Assembly: GCA_937900415.1 (NCBI GenBank)
Contig: CALCEY010000016.1
Span: forward strand, 1 to 36,148
Source: an uncultured Clostridia bacterium
GTDB taxonomy: Bacteria; Bacillota; Clostridia; Peptostreptococcales; Anaerovoracaceae
Direction of reading: 5' to 3'
Length of the DNA stretch: 36,148 nt
Shown in pieces: positions 1 through 6,591 of this stretch; position 1 is the stretch's first letter; the number at the start of each line of letters is the position of its first letter. The translations under genes were made by a program, and so were the position numbers. The notes beneath the pieces are model-generated. The model worked only from the letters and a program-made list of their open reading frames with translations. It made no database searches and was not told the origin of the DNA.

Positions 1-130
1 AATCGACGCCGTCTTGCTTGACATAAGCCGGGGTCTTTCTATCATCCGGTCCGAATACCTTTTCGCAGAACTTTCCGTAAACGGCAGCTCCGATGAACAG
101 GACTGCAAGACCGATAATAAATGTTATCAT
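1..130 (-). CDS. cstA: Carbon starvation protein CstA family, N-terminal fragment (cut by window edge)
   Basis: The ATG at 130 lies 7 nt from an AGGAGGT ribosome site (138-144) and opens a frame that runs off the left edge; 43 residues are visible. They form one hydrophobic N-terminal helix followed by GPDDRKTPAYVKQDGVD, which resembles the R-x-TPA-x(4)-DG-D segment after the first helix in CstA-family proteins. CstA proteins are inner-membrane transporters with many helices, linked to peptide or pyruvate uptake under carbon limitation. Which substrate applies here cannot be told from the fragment. The gene has its own sigma-A promoter and is transcribed leftwards out of the window. The identification rests on a short stretch and is from memory of the family. 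Confidence 0.72.
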   Translation of the reverse strand, partial: MITFIIGLAVLFIGAAVYGKFCEKVFGPDDRKTPAYVKQDGVD

Positions 131-183
131 ATTTCTTACCTCCTCTTTCACTTTAGGCTTCAGTGAATAAAACGTACCGAAAT

Positions 184-212
184 AATATACCAGATCATCG
201 TTAAATTGTAAA
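184..212 (-). promoter_or_regulatory. Sigma-A promoter of the cstA-like gene
   Basis: On the minus strand TTTACA (207-212) is separated by 17 nt from TATATT (184-189); each hexamer matches consensus at 5 of 6 bases. The predicted transcription start is near 177, giving a leader of about 45 nt before the start codon at 130. No catabolite-control (cre) palindrome was recognised in the leader. Confidence 0.7.
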
Positions 213-556
213 CATATAATTTTAAAAAAATATGCGAAAAATATCGAAAATTGCCGAATTGGAAACTCAATATAAAAAGTTATACAGAAAAGTTCAAATA
301 TGATAGGTAAGAATTAGGCATAAGAAAATTTACAGCTATTATGCGGAGCTTATGCAGTGTAGATATATAGAATTCAACTCATTATTCAAAAGATTTATCT
401 ACGCAAAAAGAGTTGTTATTTTAACTCGGCACTTAAGATATATAATGATAAAAATTTAGGGAAAGAAGGCGTCAGAAGGAAATTATTCCGATAATAGCAA
501 AATGTATCATTTTATTTCACTTATTCCACCTGTGTTTTATTGTAAATTAAAGGGGT
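213..556. other. AT-rich intergenic region, no gene seen
   Basis: These 344 bases lie between the divergent promoters of the cstA-like gene and the DUF1275 gene. All frames are broken by frequent stops. No strong hairpin, tRNA or long repeat was found; only a weak 5-bp inverted repeat (GAGTT/AACTC) occurs around 400-417. Confidence 0.6.
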
Positions 557-585
557 TTTTCAAAACAGTTATTTAGTGGTATAAT
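557..585 (+). promoter_or_regulatory. Sigma-A promoter upstream of the DUF1275 gene
   Basis: TTTTCA (557-562) is followed after 17 nt by a perfect TATAAT (580-585). Transcription would start near 592, leaving an unusually long leader of about 230 nt before the start codon at 825. Confidence 0.6.
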
Positions 586-828
586 GTATATTCGATAAAT
601 GACAATAAGTTTAGGCCGCAGCATTGGAAAGGACAAGTATATGCGCAAGTAATTCGGAAGCGAAATCTCAGCTTTATTTTCCAGCCGCAGTTCTTTGCAG
701 CCGGAATTTTTTTCTGGATTATCGCCGGAATCGCAGCTCCATTTATTTCCAAAAGCGGAAAAAATAACCTCAAAGTCCACAAATGTACTATGCAAAACAA
801 AATAAAGCAAGCAGGGAAAAGGAAATGA
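577..828 (+). pseudogene. Open frame without a normal start, translationally coupled to the DUF1275 gene (possible gene remnant)
   Basis: The frame is open from 577 to the TGA at 826-828, about 83 codons, and its stop overlaps the ATG of the next gene as ATGA, the arrangement of a coupled upstream gene. It encodes a basic stretch and then one strongly hydrophobic segment (AAGIFFWIIAGIAAPFIS, about codons 42-59). It has no ATG, GTG or TTG before the ATG at 790, and the -10 box at 580-585 lies inside it. It may be the 3' remnant of a decayed membrane-protein gene, or simply a low-stop leader. I recognise no family. Confidence 0.25.
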
Positions 829-1499
829 AAAAAGCGTCTCAAATATCTGAATCAATAGAAATCGGAATACTTCTGGCTGCCGCCGGAGGATTCATGGACG
901 CTTACTCATATATCCAGCGGGGCGGAGTCTTTGCCAACGCTCAAACGGGGAACATACTGCTCCTGGGTCTAAGCCTGTCGGAAGGCAAATTTTCCTCAGT
1001 AATTCAATATCTGTTTCCAATTCTTGCTTTCGTAATAGGCATTGCTCTCTCCGACGTAATTCACAACAAACAGCTGAAATATCTCCACTGGCGACAGGTT
1101 TCCATACTTTCAGAATCCCTTATCTTAGCAGCCGTGGCTTTCATACCTCTTACGATGAATTTTCTCGCCAACGCACTGATTTCATTTTCATGCGGCATAC
1201 AGGCCGAAAGCTTCCGCAAAGTACACGGAAAGGGCGTGGCAACTACAGTTTGTACAGGAAACTTGAAAAGCGGCGTGGAAAATTTATGCGCATATTTCCA
1301 AAGCGGCAATAAGCATAATCTGAAAAGCAGCCTCTTGTACTTCAGCATGATATTTTTCTTTATTGCAGGAGCCATAGCAGGCAGCCTTTTAATAAGGCAA
1401 TACGACATATATTCGATAATTTTCTGTGCGGCTATTCAATTTACAGCTTTTTTAATCATGTTCATAGACCGTGAAAAAAGAAAATCAATTTGCAGATAG
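825..1499 (+). CDS. DUF1275 / YoaK-family integral membrane protein
   Basis: This 224-residue protein is mostly hydrophobic, with about six likely transmembrane segments. Near the N-terminus it carries the family hallmark GGFMDAYSYIQRGGVFANAQTGN (in two adjoining parts, residues about 21-43) and a second half-motif around residues 119-147 containing CTGN. These match DUF1275 (YoaK) proteins, whose function is not established. I prefer the ATG at 825 to the in-frame ATG at 783 because AGGGAAAAGGA (813-823) gives ribosome-binding sequence just upstream and the family proteins start close to this point. It is the only convincing plus-strand gene in the window and stands alone. It ends in a basic tail. 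No clear terminator follows. Confidence 0.85.
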   Translation: MKKASQISESIEIGILLAAAGGFMDAYSYIQRGGVFANAQTGNILLLGLSLSEGKFSSVIQYLFPILAFVIGIALSDVIHNKQLKYLHWRQVSILSESLILAAVAFIPLTMNFLANALISFSCGIQAESFRKVHGKGVATTVCTGNLKSGVENLCAYFQSGNKHNLKSSLLYFSMIFFFIAGAIAGSLLIRQYDIYSIIFCAAIQFTAFLIMFIDREKRKSICR

Positions 1500-1803
1500 A
1501 CACAATATAAATATAGACGTCATATCGTCTCTCATATATCTCTCAAGCCCTCGACCTCAGGCGCTCTCCATCCCTTAAGCCATCAACTGTTTTATGAGAT
1601 GTCGTAAAGCGTATTTTCATTTGTTATTCGGCTTATTTATCGTTTCGTAAATTTTCTATTCGGCTCATCTGCTGTTCTTGCGCATTTCCTGCCGGCATTT
1701 TCATATTTTGCTTGTCGAAGCATATCAAGCTGCGCCTGAAAGCGAAACGGCTTTCGACGCTCTTATCCTTTCATAAGCGCTGCGGCAGCAATCGTAATCT
1801 ACT
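1500..1803. other. Intergenic region, nothing recognised
   Basis: This stretch lies between the convergent DUF1275 gene and the terminator of the gene at 1906-2265. A plus-strand open frame of about 61 codons starts at 1712, but it has no ribosome-binding site, has an Arg/Leu/Ser-rich composition and runs through the terminator hairpin, so I do not call it. Two imperfect copies of TATTCGGCTnAT occur around 1624 and 1659. Confidence 0.5.
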
Positions 1804-1839
1804 GAAAAAAAGACCCCCTGTCAAAGCTGTGGGGTCTTT
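1804..1839 (-). terminator. Intrinsic terminator after the small Cys protein gene
   Basis: The arms AAAGACCCC (1809-1817) and GGGGTCTTT (1831-1839) form a 9-bp stem. Reading on the minus strand the stem is followed by a T run (1811-1805), as expected for the gene ending at 1906. On the plus strand the downstream T tract is weaker, but the hairpin could also stop the DUF1275 transcript. Confidence 0.8.
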
Positions 1840-1905
1840 ATGTTTCATCGCTATTAGCTTAATAACATTGCCTCTCCCGATCCGGGCGGCTTTATAATTC
1901 AGCTT

Positions 1906-2265
1906 CTATTTCAGGATTTCTTCTTTTTTATCAAGAATATATTTTACTGCCAGACATGCCGGACAGTCGCAGTATTTTCCGCCTGCAGCCTGTATTTCTT
2001 TGGCATGGGATTCTATCTCGCCTGCCGTATCGGCTCCGAAGTATTTTTTCCCCGCATCGGAACCAGCAAAGGCTATCAGCTGTTCTATCGGCATTATATC
2101 TTCTTCCAGTTCCCTGATATACGCTTCGGTTTCAGCTTTTTCACCTTCCGTTCCAAGCGCTTTCAGCCAACGCTCGGCAGCTTCCTTAGTTTCGCTGCTG
2201 CACGTAGGCGCCGCAATCAATTCCTTTGTTTTAGCCTCGATTTCCATTCTCAGATTATTCTCCAT
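1906..2265 (-). CDS. Small conserved Cys-containing protein (sometimes named 'Hsp90-like' in databases)
   Basis: The 119-residue soluble protein is acidic and predicted helical. Near the N-terminus it has APTCSSETKEAAERWL, and at the C-terminus KYCDCPACLAV, a Cys-x-Cys-x2-Cys cluster that could bind a metal. I recall short clostridial proteins with this architecture carrying the automatic name 'molecular chaperone Hsp90', but nothing in the sequence resembles the Hsp90 ATPase, so the name should not be trusted. Its function is unknown. It is monocistronic, with a promoter at 2303-2331, an AGGAGGAC ribosome site and a strong terminator. An in-frame ATG at codon 7 is a possible alternative start. 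Confidence 0.8.
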   Translation of the reverse strand: MENNLRMEIEAKTKELIAAPTCSSETKEAAERWLKALGTEGEKAETEAYIRELEEDIMPIEQLIAFAGSDAGKKYFGADTAGEIESHAKEIQAAGGKYCDCPACLAVKYILDKKEEILK

Positions 2266-2302
2266 TTATCGTCCGTCCTCCTTTATTTGAATAATTTACT
2301 AC

Positions 2303-2331
2303 ATTTTAGCACAGCAAATTATGATACTCAA
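2303..2331 (-). promoter_or_regulatory. Sigma-A promoter of the small Cys protein gene
   Basis: TTGAGT (2326-2331) and TAAAAT (2303-2308) on the minus strand are spaced by 17 nt. The start codon at 2265 would follow a leader of about 30 nt. Confidence 0.55.
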
Positions 2332-2412
2332 CAATAAGTCTCTTTACTTACTAGATCTTTCTTCAAACTTTAAAAATTCTTTTCGGATTATTTGAACTGC
2401 CTTATCGTCCGC

Positions 2413-2451
2413 AAAAAAACGGCTTTCATCTCATAAAATTACCGGCCGTTT
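2413..2451 (-). terminator. Probable terminator downstream of the fatty-acid operon
   Basis: The arms AAACGGC (2417-2423) and GCCGTTT (2445-2451) pair across a 21-nt loop and, on the minus strand, the stem runs into seven T residues (2419-2413). It lies about 165 nt past the fabT stop and before the next minus-strand promoter. Confidence 0.5.
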
Positions 2452-2575
2452 ATATTACGCTTATTATTATGTTTAATACAAGATGGCGACAACGCCTCAA
2501 AACATTGCGAAAATCGCAAATCAATAAAGCTTTTCACAGATTCTAAAGGAATGTCGGCAGAAATACGCAAAACTG

Positions 2576-2614
2576 CCCCAAAACGGCTTTCCACGCTTTT
2601 CGCCGGACGCCGTT
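2576..2614 (-). terminator. Weak hairpin immediately after fabT
   Basis: AACGGC (2582-2587) can pair with GCCGTT (2609-2614), starting directly at the fabT stop codon. On the minus strand the stem is followed by only four Ts, so it is a weaker candidate than the hairpin at 2413-2451. The two elements share an AAACGGCTTTC segment. Confidence 0.3.
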
Positions 2615-2615
2615 A

Positions 2616-3104
2616 TCAAGCCTTTTCGCTGGACTCTTTTGTCAAGTCTCCTTGCTCAAATTTCCTCGAAAGCTTTACCTCCGGCATGAGCTCATTGGAA
2701 ATTACGTCTAAAATCCCCTCGAGCTCTCTGACCTCCTCTTCTGAAAACCTCTCTCTTATCCGCCGCATCACCACGTTCATATAATCATAGGTAATGCCGT
2801 AATCCTTCATGTATTTTTCAGTCACCTCGAGGTGGTACTCTCTTTTATCTTCTGAGCTTCTTTCTCTGATTATATAGCCTTTTCGCACGAGATTATTTAT
2901 CTTGTACGCCGCATTAGGCGGAGAAAGTTTGCAAAAGGTCGCAAACTCATTGATGGTAGGTTTGCCGAGAGCATATATGACCTCGACGCAGAAAACTTCC
3001 ACTGCGGAAAGGCCGTTGTAGTTGTCGTCAAACTGCTTAAAAACCTTCGCGTAAAGACTCATCTTAAACTTAGTGTAGATTTCCGCAAATCTTTCTTCCA
3101 ACAT
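2616..3104 (-). CDS. fabT: MarR-family regulator, FabT-like repressor of fatty-acid synthesis
   Basis: The 162-residue protein has a MarR-type winged-helix fold: a helical N-terminus (MLEERFAEIYTKFK), a DNA-binding region around residues 47-95 (NEFATFCKLSPPNAAYKINN as recognition helices, then the wing RSSEDKREYHLEVT) and a C-terminal dimerisation helix. FabT regulators in Firmicutes repress fab genes, often with acyl-ACP as corepressor; that role is inferred here from position as the last gene of the fab/acc run. GGAGGA sits 9 nt before the ATG. It has its own promoter, overlapped by a motif related to the three repeats at the acpP promoter, which suggests autoregulation. Assignment to MarR is firm; the FabT role is likely. 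Confidence 0.85.
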   Translation of the reverse strand: MLEERFAEIYTKFKMSLYAKVFKQFDDNYNGLSAVEVFCVEVIYALGKPTINEFATFCKLSPPNAAYKINNLVRKGYIIRERSSEDKREYHLEVTEKYMKDYGITYDYMNVVMRRIRERFSEEEVRELEGILDVISNELMPEVKLSRKFEQGDLTKESSEKA

Positions 3105-3125
3105 GACAGTAAATCCTCCGCCCCC

Positions 3126-3159
3126 ATTTTATCAAATCTATCAATAATATTCAAGTAAA
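3126..3159 (-). promoter_or_regulatory. fabT promoter with overlapping putative operator
   Basis: On the minus strand TTGAAT (3149-3154) and TAAAAT (3126-3131) are 17 nt apart, with a predicted start a few bases before the ribosome site. TTTACTTGAA (3150-3159) overlaps the -35 box and differs by one base from TTTACTTAAA found twice near the acpP promoter. The site lies at the fabZ stop codon, so fabT may be expressed both from the operon and from this promoter. Confidence 0.5.
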
Positions 3160-3588
3160 CTAATCCGTTACGGCAAATGTTATCTCTCCCTGCGCTGCAA
3201 TTTTATCACCTACTTTCGCAACGGCTTTCCCGAAACCTACAGAACCGCGCTTTTCCGTTATCTCACAGCTTAGTTCAAGCACGTCCCCCGGAACCACCTG
3301 CTCTCTGAACCGGCAAGTTTTGATTCCCCCGAAGACAGCTGTTTTTCCTCTGTTTTCAGGAAGCGACAATAATGCCACTGCTCCTGTCTGCGCCAAAGCT
3401 TCCATAATCAAAACGCCCGGCATTATCTGTTTTTCAGGAAAATGTCCGGTAAAAAACATTTCTCCGGCTGATACGCATTTGATCCCCTCTGCCCATTTCC
3501 CCGGTTCCATATCCGTTATCTTATCCACCAGCAGAAAGGGATACCTGTGGGGAATTATCTTTTTTATTTCATCTGAATCAAGCGTCAT
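3160..3588 (-). CDS. fabZ: 3-hydroxyacyl-ACP dehydratase FabZ
   Basis: FabZ dehydrates 3-hydroxyacyl-ACP to trans-2-enoyl-ACP in the elongation cycle. The 142-residue protein has a hot-dog fold with PHRYPFLLVDK at the N-terminus and the active-site region GHFPEKQIMPGVLIMEALAQ, placing the catalytic pair at His49 and Glu63. The length is standard. The frame is open back to an ATG at 3642, but the ATG at 3588 is chosen because GAGGAG lies just upstream and the family starts here; the extra 18 codons would come from a repeat-containing spacer. It follows fabF after a 70-nt gap, the widest inside the operon. FabZ and not FabA is indicated, so it is not itself expected to make unsaturated chains. 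Confidence 0.96.
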   Translation of the reverse strand: MTLDSDEIKKIIPHRYPFLLVDKITDMEPGKWAEGIKCVSAGEMFFTGHFPEKQIMPGVLIMEALAQTGAVALLSLPENRGKTAVFGGIKTCRFREQVVPGDVLELSCEITEKRGSVGFGKAVAKVGDKIAAQGEITFAVTD

Positions 3589-3611
3589 TTTCAAAATCTC
3601 CTCTCTAAAAG

Positions 3612-3652
3612 TAATTATCTGAAAGCAATTATCTGAATACACTTTTAAAAGT
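3612..3652. repeat. Tandem 14-bp repeat and 12-bp palindrome in the fabF-fabZ spacer
   Basis: AATTATCTGAA occurs at 3613-3623 and 3627-3637 with a period of 14. It is followed by the perfect palindrome ACTTTTAAAAGT (3641-3652). The 70-nt spacer is unusually long for this tightly packed operon. No internal promoter with good boxes was found. Confidence 0.6.
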
Positions 3653-3658
3653 CATATT

Positions 3659-4903
3659 TTACTGTCCCTCCATAAATTTTCTGAATATGACCGAAGCGTT
3701 ATGGCCACCGAATCCGAGGGAGTTTGACATCGCATACTCCATCTCCTTTTTTCTTCCTTTGTTTGGGACTATGTCAAGATCACATTCCTCGTCATATATT
3801 CTGTAGCCTGCGGTAGGAGGAATGAAGCCGTCTTTCAATGCGCAGACAGTTAGAATCGCTTCTATTCCTCCGGAAGCTCCGAGGAGATGTCCTGTCATCG
3901 ACTTGGTAGAGGAGACGGCAAGCTTACAAGTATGTTCGCCGAAAACCTCCTTTATAGCTTTCGTTTCACATTTATCATTCATAGGTGTAGAAGTACCGTG
4001 GGCATTTATATAATCTATTTTTTTTCTGTCTATTTTAGCGTCCGTTAAAGCCTGCTCCATACATGCGGCAGCTCCGCTCCCGTCTTCAAGAGGCGCAGTC
4101 ATGTGATTGGCGTCGCAGTTTGTCCCATACCCTGCTATTTCGGCAAGAATATCCGCACCTCTTTTCACTGCGTGCTCATATTCCTCAAGAATCAGAACGC
4201 CTGCCCCCTCGCCCATGACGAAACCGTCCCTTTCCTTATCGAATGGTATTGACGCTCTTTTAGGGTCGTTAATCTCAGAAAGAGCTTTCATTGAAGTAAA
4301 TCCACCTATTCCGAGCTCTGATATGCAGCTTTCTGCTCCTCCCGTCATCATGACATCCTGATAGCCGTCTCTTATCTTTAGGAAAGCCTCGCCGATGGCG
4401 TTGGTAGCAGAAGCGCAGGCTGTAACTATGCACTGGCAGCTTCCTTTAAAGCCAAACTCTATTGCCGCCATTCCCGCAGCCATGTTGGTTATAGCCATAG
4501 GTACAAACAGCGGTGAAACCTTGTCAAAGCCTCGCTTTATACCTTTGCTGTGCTCATCTTCGATAATCCCGAGACCTCCGATTCCGCTGGAAATGTTGAC
4601 GCCGCACCTTGAGGCATCTTCCGATGACATATCAAGTCTGCTCATGTTGAAAGCCTCGTGAGCGGCGGCAAGCGCCAGCTGCACGAATCTTGCCGTTCTT
4701 CTCGCCTTCATTTTATCCATTATGTCCTGAGGATCAAAATTCTTTACCTCACCGGCCACTTTGACCTTGTGTCCGGACGTATCGAAGCTTTTTATAAAAT
4801 CTATACCGCATACGCCGTTCATAGCATTTTTCCACATATCGGAAACATTATTCCCTATCGGCGATAAGGCGCCCGCACCTGTTACAACAACTCTTCTTTT
4901 CAT
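3659..4903 (-). CDS. fabF: Beta-ketoacyl-ACP synthase II FabF
   Basis: FabF condenses malonyl-ACP with acyl-ACP during chain elongation. The 414-residue protein has the thiolase fold with the Cys-His-His triad visible: Cys163 in VTACASATNA, His302 in NAHGTSTPMND and His339 in SMTGHLLGASGG, plus Lys334. The C-terminal SLGFGGHNAS loop is also typical. Length and motifs match FabF rather than FabH. It starts 13 nt after fabG and ends before the repeat-bearing spacer to fabZ. It is the only elongating synthase in the cluster, so it must handle both saturated and any unsaturated intermediates. Confidence 0.97.
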   Translation of the reverse strand: MKRRVVVTGAGALSPIGNNVSDMWKNAMNGVCGIDFIKSFDTSGHKVKVAGEVKNFDPQDIMDKMKARRTARFVQLALAAAHEAFNMSRLDMSSEDASRCGVNISSGIGGLGIIEDEHSKGIKRGFDKVSPLFVPMAITNMAAGMAAIEFGFKGSCQCIVTACASATNAIGEAFLKIRDGYQDVMMTGGAESCISELGIGGFTSMKALSEINDPKRASIPFDKERDGFVMGEGAGVLILEEYEHAVKRGADILAEIAGYGTNCDANHMTAPLEDGSGAAACMEQALTDAKIDRKKIDYINAHGTSTPMNDKCETKAIKEVFGEHTCKLAVSSTKSMTGHLLGASGGIEAILTVCALKDGFIPPTAGYRIYDEECDLDIVPNKGRKKEMEYAMSNSLGFGGHNASVIFRKFMEGQ

Positions 4904-4916
4904 ACCATTCTCCTTG

Positions 4917-5657
4917 CTATCTCATGCACATGCCGCCGTCTACGCATATTGTCTGGCCTGTCACATATCTGCTTTCATCACCTGAGAGAAAAGCTATCAC
5001 GTCGGCCACGTCTTCCGTTGTTCCCATACGTCCGAGGGGAATGGAATCCTTTATCTTTTCCCCGGTGGAAGCAGCCAGCGCATCTGTCATATCCGTCTTT
5101 ATGAATCCCGGCGCTACGGCGTTTACTGTAATTCCCTTGGAAGCCATCTCAAGAGCCAGAGATTTCGTAAGACCGATGATACCGGCCTTGCTTGCCGAAT
5201 AGTTGACCTGTCCTGCGTTTCCGGTTATTCCTACTATACTGGCCAGATTGACAATTCTGCCGCTTCTCTGTCTGAGCATCTGCCTGCTTACTGCTTTTGC
5301 CATAAGAAAAGTTCCTTTAAGATTTGTATCAATTACTGCCGTAAAGTCCTTTTCTTCCATTCTTATCAGAAGTCCATCCCTTGTTATTCCGGCATTGTTG
5401 ACGAGGACGTCTATTCTGCCGAATCGGTCTATCGTCTCTGCGGCTATTGCTGCGCAGTCCTCTTCATAGGCCACATTGCCTTTTATGACAAGAACCTCCG
5501 CTCCGTACTTGCGGCAGAGCGCCTCTGTATCAAAAGCCGCTTTTTCACTTCCAAAGTAATTTATCACTACGTTGAAACCGCATGAAGCCAGCTTTACAGC
5601 GGCAGCCCGTCCTATGCCTTTTGCAGCTCCCGTAATTATCGCAGTTTTTTTACTCAT
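4917..5657 (-). CDS. fabG: 3-oxoacyl-ACP reductase FabG
   Basis: This NADPH-dependent short-chain dehydrogenase reduces 3-oxoacyl-ACP. The 246-residue protein shows the cofactor motif TGAAKGIG (residues 9-16), NNAG at 87-90, and the catalytic residues Asn112, Ser140, Tyr153 and Lys157 in the YSASKAG context. The start at 5657 is preferred over the upstream in-frame ATG at 5696 because GGGAGGT precedes it at proper distance and it gives the family N-terminus MSKKTAIITG. Only one base separates the fabD stop from this start (TGATATG), implying translational coupling. Confidence 0.97.
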   Translation of the reverse strand: MSKKTAIITGAAKGIGRAAAVKLASCGFNVVINYFGSEKAAFDTEALCRKYGAEVLVIKGNVAYEEDCAAIAAETIDRFGRIDVLVNNAGITRDGLLIRMEEKDFTAVIDTNLKGTFLMAKAVSRQMLRQRSGRIVNLASIVGITGNAGQVNYSASKAGIIGLTKSLALEMASKGITVNAVAPGFIKTDMTDALAASTGEKIKDSIPLGRMGTTEDVADVIAFLSGDESRYVTGQTICVDGGMCMR

Positions 5658-5658
5658 A

Positions 5659-6591
5659 TCATACCTCCCGACATAATTCTGCAGATACTCTTTCAAAGTC
5701 CTCCGCAGCGTCTATATTGAACAATCTGATGTTTGGCGCCGTCTTTCTGACAAATGCCGAGAGAGCCTTCCCGGGGCCGATCTCAATAATCGTGTCTATT
5801 CCCGATTTTTCCATCAGCTTTATCGAATCTTCAAACAAAACGGGAGAAGAAACCTGTCTCACAAGGAGCTGCGCCACTGTCTCGTCCTCTCTTTTACATC
5901 TTCCAATGGCGTTAAAAATCACCGGAATTTTCATTTCGCTGAAAGAGATTTTTTCAAATACCTCCTTCAAAGCCTCGCCGGCCGGTCTCATGAATTCCGT
6001 ATGAAACGGTCCGCTGACGGGTAGCTTCATACATCTTTTGGCGCCTTTTTCGGTAAGCAGTGATACTGCTTCGCAGACGGCAGGAGTTTCTCCTGAAATA
6101 ACTATCTGACCCGGACAATTGAAATTAGCCGGCTGTACTTTTTTGTCTGTTCTCTCTGCTGCCGCAATACAACATTCCGTCACGGCCTCTCTTTCCATGC
6201 CCATTACTGCCGACATGGCGCAGTCTATCCCTTCTGCGGCTCTGCTCATTTCTTCAGCTCTTTTTCTCACTATAGAAACCGCCTCCTCAGGTGTAAAAAC
6301 TCCGGCGGCGCAAAGAGCCGAATATTCGCCGAGGCTCAGTCCTGCCGCCATCTCCGCCTTTATTCCCCTTTCTTCAAGCAATGCCGTAATTCCGGCGGCA
6401 AAGGCTACCATGACAGGCTGGGTGCATCTCGTATCTGCCAGTTTTTCCGCCGGTCCTTCAAAGGCTGTAAGCTTTTCGTCTTCGGTAAGGCAATCGAATA
6501 TGTTTTTAAAAGACGGGTATTTTTCATAAAAATCTTTTCCCATTCCTGTTTTTTGACTTCCCTGTCCTGCAAATAAAAATCCCGGCTTCAC
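5659..6591 (-). CDS. fabD: Malonyl-CoA:ACP transacylase FabD
   Basis: FabD moves the malonyl group from CoA to ACP. The 310-residue protein has the oxyanion motif GQGSQ near residue 9, nucleophile Ser86 in GLSLGEYSAL, Arg111 in VRKRAEEM and His197 in SGPFHTEFM. Length is normal. Its ATG overlaps the preceding stop as ATGA, so it is coupled to the fabX-like gene, and it is followed by fabG with one base between. No fusion or truncation is seen. Confidence 0.97.
   Translation of the reverse strand: MKPGFLFAGQGSQKTGMGKDFYEKYPSFKNIFDCLTEDEKLTAFEGPAEKLADTRCTQPVMVAFAAGITALLEERGIKAEMAAGLSLGEYSALCAAGVFTPEEAVSIVRKRAEEMSRAAEGIDCAMSAVMGMEREAVTECCIAAAERTDKKVQPANFNCPGQIVISGETPAVCEAVSLLTEKGAKRCMKLPVSGPFHTEFMRPAGEALKEVFEKISFSEMKIPVIFNAIGRCKREDETVAQLLVRQVSSPVLFEDSIKLMEKSGIDTIIEIGPGKALSAFVRKTAPNIRLFNIDAAEDFERVSAELCREV

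Noticed and set aside
547..855. Minus-strand open frames of 102 and 89 codons opposite the DUF1275 leader
   Set aside because: No ribosome-binding site, no recognisable family, and they overlap the plus-strand promoter and the start of a convincing gene; they reflect a low-stop stretch.
1712..1897. Plus-strand 61-codon frame
   Set aside because: It runs through the terminator hairpin at 1809-1839, lacks a ribosome site and has a composition unlike the genes here.
1745..2590. Three occurrences of AAACGGCTTTC (about 1746, 2418, 2581) as a dispersed repeat
   Set aside because: Similarity does not extend beyond about 11 bases; two belong to separate terminator-like hairpins.
3160..3642. Longer FabZ starting at 3642
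   Set aside because: The extra 18 codons come from the tandem-repeat spacer and lack a ribosome site; GAGGAG and the family N-terminus support 3588.
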